Source: Bacteroidota bacterium (GTDB lineage Bacteria > Bacteroidota > Bacteroidia > AKYH767-A > OLB10). Taken from it: a DNA stretch of 64,000 bases. The notes below the pieces were generated by a model, which saw nothing but the letters and a program-made list of their open reading frames with translations, was not told where the DNA came from and ran no database searches. The stretch lies in contig JANXSD010000020.1 in NCBI GenBank assembly GCA_025352785.1, positions 1 through 64,000 on the forward strand, read 5' to 3'. A program made the translations under genes and the position numbers. This document shows positions 54,385-64,000 of the stretch, piece after piece (the first letter of the stretch is position 1; the number at the start of each line of letters is the position of its first letter).

Positions 54385-56622
54385 ATGAAGGTACTCACAA
54401 AATCATTGTTAATTATTTTATTTATCGTAACCGGTAAATTATCGGCGCAATCAGTTTCACTTTATCGTGATACAAGTATTGCAGTTGATATCGCCAATAT
54501 GCGATTAGAAAACGCCTGGACCGGTGGGTTTAATGCTCCTGTTTTTGCTGATATGGATTTGAACGGCGATGGCAAGATGGATCTTATTGTTTTTGATTGG
54601 GTGAATAGAAATATTTTTCGGTTGAATTGTTTTATTAATAATGGATCAACCACAAAAAACCCTTGGATATTTGCTCCAAAATATGAAAAACTTTTTCCGA
54701 AAGGATTAGAAGGATGGATTCGTACGTATGATTATGATCATGATGGTGACATGGATTTATTTTCTTATTACATTTCAGGCGGGCTGGAATTATATAGAAA
54801 TGATTATACTCCTACAAATGGATTGTCGTTTAATCAAGTTCCTATTCTTGTTAATACACATTATGGAACTTTCGCTACTCCAATTTATGTAACTCGAGTT
54901 GATATGCCAGCGTTAACAGATTTGGAAAACGATTCGGATATGGATGTTCTTGCATTTTCAATAAGCGGAAATCTTTATGAAAACAATAAAAACATAGCCT
55001 CCGATTCTTCTACTGGTTTTGGGAACTTGAATTATATTTATAACATTACGGGTTGTTGGGGATATTTTTATACCAATGCTTCTTACAATACTGCGATACT
55101 TTATCCTGGCTCTAGTGGAACATGTTTTTTAGGACCAGCAAATCCATTCAGAACCAAAATTGAAGAGGATAAACTTGCACAATACCGTCATAATGGATCT
55201 GCAACATTAGCATTAGATATCGACGGCGATGGCGATCAGGATATTATTGTTGGCGATGTAGGTGGAACAAATTTATTGATGATCAATAATTGTGGAACGC
55301 CAGATTCGGCTTATGCATGTGCTTACGATTCCATTTTTCCAAATTATAATATTCCAGTAATTCAACCGGGATCACCATTTCCAGCTCCCTATTATTTTGA
55401 TGCAGATAATGATGGAAAGAAGGATTTAATTGCCGCAAATTTTGTCCCAGGTGCTGAAAATTATAATAATGTTCAACTATATAAAAACACGACGAATAAT
55501 TCCACAAATGTTTTTTCTCATGTTACAAATAGGTTTCTTGCAAATACAATGATTGATGTAGGTTCCAGTGCGCATCCTGTTTTAGTTGATATAGATGGTG
55601 ATGGCTTAAAAGACATGCTTATTGGGAATGATTTTTATTCAAGTCCCCACCAAACAAAAATTGCATTTTATAAAAATATTGGCACTTCGCTAAAAGCAAA
55701 ATTCCATTTGATAACTGATGATTTTGATAGTATATCGAATTTGGGAATATTAGGAGTCTTTCCAACTTTTGGTGATTTGGATGGCGATAATGATTTAGAT
55801 ATGATTCTGGGTGAAGATGGTGGTAGCTTGATTTATTATCAAAATATTGGAACAGCAACATCACCTAATTTTATTTTTTCGCAAGCAAATTATCAATCGA
55901 TAAATGTTAGCGCAGCGGCATCACCACAATTAATCGATGTTGATCGTGATGGCAAATTGGATTTAGTGATAGGGAATCGAATTGGCACATTGAGTTATTA
56001 CAAAAATACTGGCTCTGTAAACGCTCCTATATTTACTTTGCAAAGTAATAATTTTGGTGCTGTAAATGTTTCCGCTGGTGCCATTGCTGGCTTGAGCGCT
56101 CCTTGTCTTTTTGATCATAATGGTAGTTATGAATTGTTAGTTGGATCTATAAGCGGTTATCTTTATCACTATACAAATATTGATGGAAATTTATCGGGGG
56201 CGTTCACGCTTCAAGATTCAATGTTTCAAAATATTTATGAGCCCGCACGCTGCGTTCCTGCAATTGCGGATCTTGATGGCGATACAAAATATGATGTTGT
56301 TGTAGGGAATTCCATGGGAGGCGTTGCATTGTATACACAAAATGTAATCTTGTCGGTTGCAAATATTGACGCACCCAATAGCTCCTTTTTTAATTTGTTT
56401 CCAAATCCAGTAAAAGATGTTTTGTATTTAGAATTTAATAATATTAATCAAACATCAAAAATTCAATTAGAAATAGTTGATGTATTAGGTAAAAATGTAA
56501 TAAAAACGTATGTCAGGTCTGGAATAAATACCATTGATATTTCAAATTTATCATTGGGTACTTATCTTATTCATGCGAATAACGGAAAACAAATCTTTGC
56601 AAGAAAATTTGTGAAAGAATAA
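54385..56622 (+). CDS. FG-GAP/VCBS repeat surface protein with T9SS sorting domain, paralogue
   Basis: A 745-residue paralogue of the preceding gene with the same layout: signal peptide (MKVLTKSLLIILFIVTGKLSAQ), about nine calcium-loop repeats (DLNGDGKMDLIVFD, DYDHDGDMDLFSYY, DIDGDGDQDIIVGD, DADNDGKKDLIAAN, DIDGDGLKDMLIGN, DLDGDNDLDMILGE, DVDRDGKLDLVIGN, DLDGDTKYDVVVGN), and a C-terminal CTD (FNLFPNPVKDVLYLEF, IVDVLGKNVIKTYV, GKQIFARKFVKE). The two differ widely in sequence, so the duplication is old. No catalytic motif is seen; probably a surface-binding propeller. Confidence 0.9.
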   Translation: MKVLTKSLLIILFIVTGKLSAQSVSLYRDTSIAVDIANMRLENAWTGGFNAPVFADMDLNGDGKMDLIVFDWVNRNIFRLNCFINNGSTTKNPWIFAPKYEKLFPKGLEGWIRTYDYDHDGDMDLFSYYISGGLELYRNDYTPTNGLSFNQVPILVNTHYGTFATPIYVTRVDMPALTDLENDSDMDVLAFSISGNLYENNKNIASDSSTGFGNLNYIYNITGCWGYFYTNASYNTAILYPGSSGTCFLGPANPFRTKIEEDKLAQYRHNGSATLALDIDGDGDQDIIVGDVGGTNLLMINNCGTPDSAYACAYDSIFPNYNIPVIQPGSPFPAPYYFDADNDGKKDLIAANFVPGAENYNNVQLYKNTTNNSTNVFSHVTNRFLANTMIDVGSSAHPVLVDIDGDGLKDMLIGNDFYSSPHQTKIAFYKNIGTSLKAKFHLITDDFDSISNLGILGVFPTFGDLDGDNDLDMILGEDGGSLIYYQNIGTATSPNFIFSQANYQSINVSAAASPQLIDVDRDGKLDLVIGNRIGTLSYYKNTGSVNAPIFTLQSNNFGAVNVSAGAIAGLSAPCLFDHNGSYELLVGSISGYLYHYTNIDGNLSGAFTLQDSMFQNIYEPARCVPAIADLDGDTKYDVVVGNSMGGVALYTQNVILSVANIDAPNSSFFNLFPNPVKDVLYLEFNNINQTSKIQLEIVDVLGKNVIKTYVRSGINTIDISNLSLGTYLIHANNGKQIFARKFVKE

Positions 56623-56644
56623 TTAAACGCTAAACAATCCTATT

Positions 56645-57052
56645 ATGAAACATTATTTATTTGCTATTAGTTTGTTAGTTCCAGTTTTTTTTATGGGATG
56701 TAAAAAGTCAAATGATTGTACCGCAGGGTCGGGAGGAAATTTAACACTTGTTGCAAAAACAATGCATCATACGAAAGCAATTCCTGGATGTACACTTTAC
56801 ATTAAATATTGCACTCAAGAACTTCCTGGAAATGGCAATGCAACAGCATTTGATAAGAGCTTTAAAATCGCCAATGACAGTGTTGAAATCGCTATTTCAA
56901 ATTTGCAAAAGGGCGATTATTATTTATATGCAGTAGGCATTGATAGTACATTGGATCCCACTAAAAATATTGTTAAAGGTGGTATACCATTTAGCACTGA
57001 TCAATATAATGGAATTATCAATTTAATTGTGCCTGTAACAGAAGGAGACTAA
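56645..57052 (+). CDS. Small lipoprotein of unknown function in the FG-GAP operon
   Basis: A 135-residue lipoprotein; MKHYLFAISLLVPVFFMGC gives a lipobox at Cys19. The mature part has four Cys (NDC, PGC, KYC and lipid Cys), a THMHH-like His/Met patch (KTMHHTKAIPGC), and a beta-sandwich pattern (GNLTLVAKTM, VEIAISNLQKGDYYLYAVGID, YNGIINLIVPVTEGD). I recognise no family. It is 22 bp after the second FG-GAP gene and 2 bp before the cytochrome-propeller gene, so it is translationally coupled to the latter. The His/Cys residues could bind metal; inference only. Confidence 0.75.
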   Translation: MKHYLFAISLLVPVFFMGCKKSNDCTAGSGGNLTLVAKTMHHTKAIPGCTLYIKYCTQELPGNGNATAFDKSFKIANDSVEIAISNLQKGDYYLYAVGIDSTLDPTKNIVKGGIPFSTDQYNGIINLIVPVTEGD

Positions 57053-57054
57053 CC

Positions 57055-58518
57055 ATGAAAATCAAACAACTTTTAGTTGTATTGTTATTTATCTCAGCTT
57101 GTAAAACTGATATACCCGATGTTGCTGTTGGTACGAATTATCCTCCAGCTATTGAGAAAATTATTGTGGGTAAATGTGCAACAGCAGGCTGTCATAATTC
57201 AATTAGTAATGGAGCTGCAGGTGGATTAGATCTTAGCTCTTGGGATGTTATGTTTAATGGTACTAGAAATGGTGCAGTGACAATTCCGTATAGAGGTGAT
57301 TACAGTACGCTGTTATATTTTACATGTACCGATACATTGCTAGGGTTAGTATCTCAGCCTACGATGCCCATTAATTTACCTGCATTATCTACAGCCGATT
57401 ATTTAAGCTTGCGTACATGGATAAATGCAGGAGCTCCGAACAATAAAGGGGATATCGCCTTTTCTGGAAATCCATTACGCCATAAATTTTATGTTACAAA
57501 TCAAGGTTGTGATGTTGTTTCCGTCTTTGATACTGATAGAAAGGTAATAATGCGAATGGTAGACGTAGGAATAAATCCTGATCCAACGCATCCTGAAGCC
57601 CCGCATAATATTCGGGTTTCTGCTGATGGTAAATTTTGGATGGTAGTATTTTTAAATTCTGATGTCATACAAATTTTTGATGCAGCTACTGATCAATTAA
57701 CAAAAACAATCCCTATCGGAAATGGAATACCCGGACAATGGAATACTGGAATAATTAGCAGCGATTCAAAGTCAGCATACATCGTTGATTATAGTGTGGG
57801 ACGAATTTCATTCGTTGATTTAGTTACAGGAACTTGCCATACGGAAGGACCTTTTTTAATTGGAAGTACAGGACAGCAATTGCATGGTATCGCCTTAAAT
57901 CAAAGTAGTGATACAATCTATGTGACTTGTCAAAATGAAAGTAGCATTTTTAAAATTCCAATCAATGATATTAGCAATTATCAATATAAAAAATTATGGA
58001 AATTTGGTCAAGCGCCTTTTACAAGTTTGAAACCACACGATATAGTTTTCACTCCTGATTTCGCGCATTACCTTGTTACGTGTCAGGATACAAATTATAA
58101 TGAAGTACGAGTGATGGATACGGTAATGGATACTTTATTCGCAGTAATTCCCGTGGGTAAATATCCTCAGGAAATTGTAGTGTCCCCTTCTCATAACCTC
58201 GCATTCGTAACGAACATGGAAGACAATGCCTTTCCTAATGTGAAAGGATCGGTAAGTGTAATTGATTTAAATTCATTCACTGAATTAAAGAAAGTACAAG
58301 TAGGTTGGCAGCCACATGGAATTGCAGTTGATGAAAAAAAGCAATTAGTTTATGTTGCTAATAGAAATGTTTCAGGTGGAATTGCGCCACATCATCCAAC
58401 AGCATGCGCAGGGAAAAATGGTTATTTAAGTGTAATCGATTTAAATACGTTGGATTATATTAGAAGTTATAAACCTGAGTTGTCGGTGGATCCTTATTCG
58501 GTTTCTGTTCGTCCTTAA
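57055..58518 (+). CDS. Lipoprotein with cytochrome-c-like CX4CH domain and YncE-type beta-propeller
   Basis: A 487-residue lipoprotein, lipid Cys16 in LLFISAC. Residues about 30-130 form a c-type-cytochrome-like domain: C41-ATAG-C46-H47, AAGGLDLSSWDVMFNG, a Met in SQPTMPINLPALS as a candidate axial ligand, and YLSLRTWINAGAPNN. Residues about 140-487 are a seven-bladed YncE/cytochrome-d1-like propeller (KFYVTNQGCDVVSVFDTDRK, SVIDLNSFTELKKVQVGWQPHGIAVDEKKQLVYVANRN). The haem motif has four instead of two residues between cysteines. It may be a periplasm- or surface-anchored redox protein. It is preceded by GAAGGAG, an unusually good Shine-Dalgarno for this phylum. Confidence 0.85.
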   Translation: MKIKQLLVVLLFISACKTDIPDVAVGTNYPPAIEKIIVGKCATAGCHNSISNGAAGGLDLSSWDVMFNGTRNGAVTIPYRGDYSTLLYFTCTDTLLGLVSQPTMPINLPALSTADYLSLRTWINAGAPNNKGDIAFSGNPLRHKFYVTNQGCDVVSVFDTDRKVIMRMVDVGINPDPTHPEAPHNIRVSADGKFWMVVFLNSDVIQIFDAATDQLTKTIPIGNGIPGQWNTGIISSDSKSAYIVDYSVGRISFVDLVTGTCHTEGPFLIGSTGQQLHGIALNQSSDTIYVTCQNESSIFKIPINDISNYQYKKLWKFGQAPFTSLKPHDIVFTPDFAHYLVTCQDTNYNEVRVMDTVMDTLFAVIPVGKYPQEIVVSPSHNLAFVTNMEDNAFPNVKGSVSVIDLNSFTELKKVQVGWQPHGIAVDEKKQLVYVANRNVSGGIAPHHPTACAGKNGYLSVIDLNTLDYIRSYKPELSVDPYSVSVRP

Positions 58519-58573
58519 AGGGATAAATTTATTGAGCTTTTAAAAACCACATTTAATAATTAGGTTGAAATTG

Positions 58574-58972
58574 ATGACAACCATAATACGTCCAATTATT
58601 TTATTTGATGGATACTGTAATTTCTGTTCCTCTACAATTGACTTTATCATTAAATACGATAAGAAAAAAAAGTTTTTATTCGCTGCTTCTCAACAAGGGG
58701 CCGGGTTGAAATTAGTTGAAGAATATAAATTGCAAAATGTTGATTCGGTAATCTTAATTTATAAAAGTAATGTATATCGATATTCAACAGCCATCTTAAA
58801 AATCTGTTGGTTATTAGGAAGTCCTTTTAATTTTTTTGCAGCTTTTTTAATTGTTCCTCCACTATTTCGTAATTTGATTTATAAATGGATTGCAAAAAAC
58901 AGATATAATTGGTTCGGCAAAAGAAGTGTTTGCAGAATGCCGAATCAGAAAGAAATGGATCGCTTTTTATAG
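58574..58972 (+). CDS. DCC family thiol-disulfide oxidoreductase-like protein (DUF393)
   Basis: A 132-residue protein: IRPIILFDGYCNFCSSTIDFIIKYD with the DCC motif D12-G13-x-C15-x-x-C18, then FAASQQGAG, SVILIYKSNVYRYSTAILKICWLLG, a hydrophobic stretch and IYKWIAKNRYNWFGKRSVCRMPN. DCC proteins are thioredoxin-fold proteins of unclear role. I chose ATG 58574 over a TTG at 58565. It is 55 bp after the cytochrome-propeller gene on the same strand and may belong to that operon. It ends 5 bp from the convergent retropepsin-like gene. Confidence 0.87.
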   Translation: MTTIIRPIILFDGYCNFCSSTIDFIIKYDKKKKFLFAASQQGAGLKLVEEYKLQNVDSVILIYKSNVYRYSTAILKICWLLGSPFNFFAAFLIVPPLFRNLIYKWIAKNRYNWFGKRSVCRMPNQKEMDRFL

Positions 58973-58977
58973 TGAAA

Positions 58978-59412
58978 TTATTTTTTCCAACTTAGTTTCA
59001 ATATTGCCTTCTTGAAATCAATTATTGCAGAATATTTTTCAAGAAGATCGCTTCCTAAAATCCCATCAATTTCTTTTAAGCCCATTGTATTATAACTTTC
59101 ATTTACATGTTGCAAATCGAGAAGTATAAATTCATGATCCATGATTTTTAATTCTCCAATTCGGCTATTTTTTATGATTACGGCCTGACTTTCTAAATTA
59201 TGACTTCCAATTCCTGCTGTTAATGCATCCAGCATTCGATGCACGCCATTAGGTATAAAATGTTCTGCTTTATTTTTATCAATTACAGTTTGAGAAGCAC
59301 CAGTATCAACAACAAATCTTGCCACTTTATTATTTAAAAAAACCTTTATATGAATGTGTAATCCGACAGGAGGAATAATAAACTTTTCGATAGTGATAAT
59401 AGTAGATGGCAT
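58978..59412 (-). CDS. Retropepsin-like aspartyl protease family protein
   Basis: A 144-residue protein with the single-domain aspartic protease motif ARFVVDTGASQTVIDK (catalytic D36), a flap-like middle and GLKEIDGILGSDLLEKYSAIIDFKKAILKL, the second hydrophobic-Gly motif. Like retroviral protease it should act as a dimer. There is no signal peptide, so it is probably cytoplasmic; the substrate is unknown. It stands alone upstream of the mdh terminator and converges on the DCC gene. Confidence 0.82.
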   Translation of the reverse strand: MPSTIITIEKFIIPPVGLHIHIKVFLNNKVARFVVDTGASQTVIDKNKAEHFIPNGVHRMLDALTAGIGSHNLESQAVIIKNSRIGELKIMDHEFILLDLQHVNESYNTMGLKEIDGILGSDLLEKYSAIIDFKKAILKLSWKK

Positions 59413-59453
59413 TAAGTTTATTTGTTAAAATTTATTTTATAAAGATCTTTAAA

Positions 59454-59487
59454 CAAAAAAACAGCGCATCTTTCCAGATACGCTGTT
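59454..59487 (-). terminator. Rho-independent terminator after mdh
   Basis: Minus-strand stem ACAGCGTATCT / AGATGCGCTGT (loop 4), followed by seven Ts. It starts 20 bases after the mdh stop. Confidence 0.85.
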
Positions 59488-59506
59488 CAATATATATTTC
59501 AATAAT

Positions 59507-60448
59507 TTATTTTACTGTCTCTTGCATTTTATCTAATACATCCATCACTTCTTTTACCGCAGCTCCTGATTTCTTTAAAAGATCCATTTCGGCATCATTT
59601 AATTTAAGTTCGATAATTTGTTCAATACCGTTCTTGCCTAATTTCACTGGAACACCAAGATAAATATCCTTCATTCCATACTCGCCATTTAACCAGGCGC
59701 AAACAGGGAAAATTCTTTTCTGATCACGTACAATCGCTTCAACCATTTGAGCTACTGCAGCACCAGGTGCATACCATGCTGATGTTCCCATTAAATTCAC
59801 TAATTCTCCACCACCAACTTTAGCGCGTTGTATAATTGCGTCTAATTTATCAGATGCAATTAATTCAGTAACTGGAATTCCTGCAACAGTTGTATAACGT
59901 GGCAATGGAACCATTGTATCACCATGACCACCCATTAATACTGCTTGAATATCTTTTGGAGAACAATTTAAAGCTTCCGCAAGAAATGCGCGATAACGAG
60001 CCGTATCAAGAATACCTGCCATACCAAACACTTTACTTGACTTTAGCCCTGATGTCATGTATGAACAATAAGTCATAACATCCAAGGGGTTACTCACAAC
60101 GATAATAATTGTATTAGGCGAATATTTGACGATGTTTTCTGTTACCGATTTTACGATTCCCGCATTTGTCGCAATTAAATCATCACGACTCATTCCTGGT
60201 TTACGAGGCAACCCAGAAGTGATCACAACAACATCAGATCCGGCAGTAGCCGCATAATCATTTGTAGATCCTTTCACCCTCGTATCATATAAATTGATTG
60301 GAGCGGTTTGCCAAATATCAAGAGATTTGCCTTCAGCAATTCCTTCTTTAATGTCGAGAAGAATTACTTCGTTGGCAAGTTCTTTATGAGCAATTACATT
60401 TGCGCAAGTGGCACCTACATTGCCCGCGCCTACAACAGTTACTTTCAT
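59507..60448 (-). CDS. mdh: Malate dehydrogenase (LDH-like type)
   Basis: A 313-residue NAD-dependent enzyme: N-terminal VVGAGNVGATCANVIA, D32 of ILLDIKEGIAEGKSLD selecting NAD over NADP, VVITSGLPRKPGMSRDDL with the substrate Arg, VVSNPLDVMTY and the catalytic His in LMGGHGDTMVPLPRYTTV. It interconverts malate and oxaloacetate in the TCA cycle. MDH rather than LDH is indicated by the Arg-rich loop PRKPGMSR. Monocistronic with a terminator. Confidence 0.95.
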   Translation of the reverse strand: MKVTVVGAGNVGATCANVIAHKELANEVILLDIKEGIAEGKSLDIWQTAPINLYDTRVKGSTNDYAATAGSDVVVITSGLPRKPGMSRDDLIATNAGIVKSVTENIVKYSPNTIIIVVSNPLDVMTYCSYMTSGLKSSKVFGMAGILDTARYRAFLAEALNCSPKDIQAVLMGGHGDTMVPLPRYTTVAGIPVTELIASDKLDAIIQRAKVGGGELVNLMGTSAWYAPGAAVAQMVEAIVRDQKRIFPVCAWLNGEYGMKDIYLGVPVKLGKNGIEQIIELKLNDAEMDLLKKSGAAVKEVMDVLDKMQETVK

Positions 60449-60483
60449 TTTTATAATAGATTTATTTGATAGGATATTAGTGG

Positions 60484-60491
60484 CGAAGTTA
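60484..60491 (-). promoter_or_regulatory. Possible -7 element of mdh
   Basis: On the minus strand this reads TAACTTCG, one base off TAnnTTTG, 35 bases upstream of the mdh ATG. Confidence 0.35.
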
Positions 60492-60649
60492 TGGAAAACG
60501 TATGTAGTGAAACAAGTAAGAGTACGCGAATATTCATTAACCAGTCGAATAAGGGAAAAAAATCCGTGAACGCGAATAGTAAGCGTATAAATTCATTGAT
60601 GAATTAACAAAAGTTGAGTTGTCGCAATCAATAATTTTTGGAAAGGTCA

Positions 60650-60682
60650 AAAAAAACGCAGCTGGTAGGCTGCGTTTTTTTA
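60650..60682 (-). terminator. Rho-independent terminator after gyrB
   Basis: Stem AACGCAGC / GCTGCGTT with a 6-base loop; on the minus strand it is followed by a T-run (AAAAAA on the plus strand at 60650-60655). Confidence 0.85.
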
Positions 60683-60697
60683 ATTTTTTAGGATAAT

Positions 60698-62695
<1,998 letters not shown>

Positions 62696-62703
62696 TTACA
62701 TGC

Positions 62704-62711
62704 CAAAGATA
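62704..62711 (-). promoter_or_regulatory. Bacteroidota -7 element of gyrB
   Basis: On the minus strand this reads TATCTTTG, fitting TAnnTTTG, 35 bases upstream of the gyrB ATG. Confidence 0.55.
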
Positions 62712-62865
62712 CTAATTTTAAGGCGATATACACTCTTAAATAGAGATCAATGTTAATAAGTAAGTATTAGTGCGAATCAGTGCTTTAAATCTATTAATAA
62801 TTGGTTTAAATGTGATCTGTTTTGGATGAAAAAAAATAATCAGGTTGAATTTGTCATCAATGATT

Positions 62866-62873
62866 TACTTTCG
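62866..62873 (+). promoter_or_regulatory. Possible -7 element of the last gene
   Basis: TACTTTCG, one base off TAnnTTTG, 12 bases before the ATG at 62886. Confidence 0.4.
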
Positions 62874-62885
62874 CATCTGAATTCT

Positions 62886-64000
62886 ATGAAAATCATCAAA
62901 GCATATTATGAAAAAAGTCCACTCACAGTAATTGTGCTTGTTGGCTTATTTGTTCGATTAATCGCTGTAGTTTTTTCGAAGGGCTATGGCATGCATGATG
63001 ATCATTTTTTGGTTATCGAAGCTGGTCAAAGTATAGCATCTGGCTATGATTACAATAACTGGTTGCCCTGGAATGCTGGTGGACAGGTGAGTGGCCATAG
63101 TTGGTTTTATGTAGGATTTCATATCCTTTTATTCAAATTTTTCCAGTTGATCCATATAAACGATCCACAAGTAAAGATGCTATTGATTAGGTTTATTCAC
63201 GCTTGTTATTCCTTATTGGTAATTATTCTTGGATATAAAATCACGCTTCGACTGAGCAACGAAAAGGTAGCAAAAGAGGCAGGATGGATGTTAGCATTAT
63301 TATGGTTTATTCCATCGCTAAGTGTTCGTAATTTAGTGGAATGGGTATGCGTTCCTCCGTTGTTAGCTTCCTCATTAGCATTAATAAAATTTGACGAAAC
63401 AAGAAATAGTAAATACGCTGTTTGGGCAGGATTATTTATAGGTATAGCAATGGGCATTCGGTACCAGTGTTTGTTCTTTTTTGTTGGGGTTGGATTAGTG
63501 TTTTTAATAAGAAAAGAATTTATCAATGGAGCTATTTGTTTCGCTGTTTTTTTTACAACTTTTTTTATTACTCAATCAGCAGATATGGTTTTGTGGGGTT
63601 TGCCATTTGTGGAGTTGAAAGAGTATGTAAATTACAATTTTGCAAACTCAACAAGTTATTTCAATCGTCCTTCTTATCAATATATATTTACAGTTGGAGG
63701 GATGTTAATTCCACCCATAAGTTTATATTTAATTGCAGGATATTTTAAAAGTTGGAAAAAGATTTTTGTTTTGTTTTTACCATCTTTATGTTTCTTTGTT
63801 TTTCACAGCTATTTTCCAAATAAACAAGAGCGGTTTATAATGCCATTTGTTCCCTATTTAATTTGCGGAGGAATAGTTGGATGGGCACAAATAAGAGAAC
63901 ATATTAAATGGAAAAAATTTGAGGCAGGATCATGGAAATTTTTTTGGATCATTAATATACTACCACTTTTGTTTATCAGTACTATGTATTCAAAAAGATC
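62886..64000 (+). CDS. GT-C membrane mannosyltransferase-like protein, 3' end cut by window edge
   Basis: An open frame of 371 codons from ATG 62886 to the window edge. The start MKIIKAYYEKSPLTVIVLVGLFVRLIAVVFSKG is a TM helix; D38-D39 in YGMHDDHFLVIEAGQSIASG lies in the first outer loop where GT-C enzymes keep the catalytic acid. At least eight TM segments follow. VFHSYFPNKQERFIMPFVPYLI is close to the HKExRF signature of Alg9/PIG-B (GT22) enzymes. It should transfer a sugar from a polyprenyl phosphate donor. It is the second GT-C enzyme in the window and seems unrelated in sequence to the GT39-like one. Confidence 0.78.
   Translation, partial: MKIIKAYYEKSPLTVIVLVGLFVRLIAVVFSKGYGMHDDHFLVIEAGQSIASGYDYNNWLPWNAGGQVSGHSWFYVGFHILLFKFFQLIHINDPQVKMLLIRFIHACYSLLVIILGYKITLRLSNEKVAKEAGWMLALLWFIPSLSVRNLVEWVCVPPLLASSLALIKFDETRNSKYAVWAGLFIGIAMGIRYQCLFFFVGVGLVFLIRKEFINGAICFAVFFTTFFITQSADMVLWGLPFVELKEYVNYNFANSTSYFNRPSYQYIFTVGGMLIPPISLYLIAGYFKSWKKIFVLFLPSLCFFVFHSYFPNKQERFIMPFVPYLICGGIVGWAQIREHIKWKKFEAGSWKFFWIINILPLLFISTMYSKR

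Noticed and set aside
60524-60578. ACGCGAATA occurring twice, 46 bases apart, between mdh and gyrB
   Set aside because: Nine bases repeated twice with no symmetry or promoter link is weak; could be chance.

Overview
The window comes from a Bacteroidota (Bacteroidetes) chromosome. The evidence is a type IX secretion/gliding locus (PorU, PorP/SprF, GldJ), proteins ending in T9SS type A C-terminal domains, a fused SecDF, DUF2851, GWxTD and OmpP1/FadL proteins, a TonB cluster with two ExbD paralogues, and repeated TAnnTTTG -7 promoter elements. MqnA implies futalosine-pathway menaquinone synthesis, which argues against Flavobacteriaceae and fits better with Chitinophagales, Cytophagales or similar. 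The sequence is AT-rich by eye; I did not compute GC. I found no tRNA, rRNA, CRISPR array or insertion sequence with a transposase.

Layout. 1-6400: porU (cut by the left edge), a PorP/SprF gene and gldJ. 6.5-9.7 kb: a small conserved-looking ORF, ftsE, and two glycosyltransferases on the opposite strand. 9.9-12.9 kb: secDF. 13.0-13.3 kb: a non-coding patch with a duplicated palindromic element. 13.3-16.9 kb: a leftward run of RmlD-like reductase, K+ channel with RCK domain, PspC and DUF2851. 17.2-19.1 kb: a DUF1016 nuclease in very AT-rich DNA, an SRPBCC protein and a 49-residue DUF2256 protein. 19.2-24.6 kb: pyrG, yidC, a DUF6438 lipoprotein and 4-hydroxyphenylpyruvate dioxygenase. 24.7-30.9 kb: a large envelope protein of unknown role, an alpha-oxoamine-synthase-like PLP enzyme, and a divergent response regulator/histidine kinase pair. 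30.9-37.6 kb: housekeeping genes mqnA, holA, amn, an orphan HsdR-N nuclease-like gene, rmuC, a GWxTD lipoprotein and rlmB. 37.6-45.2 kb: a GT39-like membrane enzyme, an OmpP1/FadL porin, a repeat-bearing Tyr/Asn-rich lipoprotein, proS and an unknown gene. 45.3-51.2 kb: the leftward exbB-exbD-exbD-tonB cluster with a PstS-like lipoprotein and a TPR protein. 51.5-59.4 kb: yajQ, then a rightward operon of two FG-GAP T9SS cargo proteins, a small lipoprotein, a cytochrome c/beta-propeller lipoprotein and a DCC-family protein, then a retropepsin-like gene. 59.5-64 kb: mdh, gyrB and a membrane mannosyltransferase-like gene cut by the right edge.

Functional links. SecDF and YidC move proteins across or into the inner membrane. 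PorU, PorP/SprF and GldJ serve T9SS, and the two FG-GAP proteins at 52-56.6 kb carry the sorting domain PorU is expected to cleave. ExbB/ExbD/TonB energise the outer membrane. The operon at 52.1-59.0 kb is the least familiar assembly: two calcium-loop-rich surface proteins made with two lipoproteins, one carrying a CX4CH haem-type motif, possibly acting together on the cell surface.
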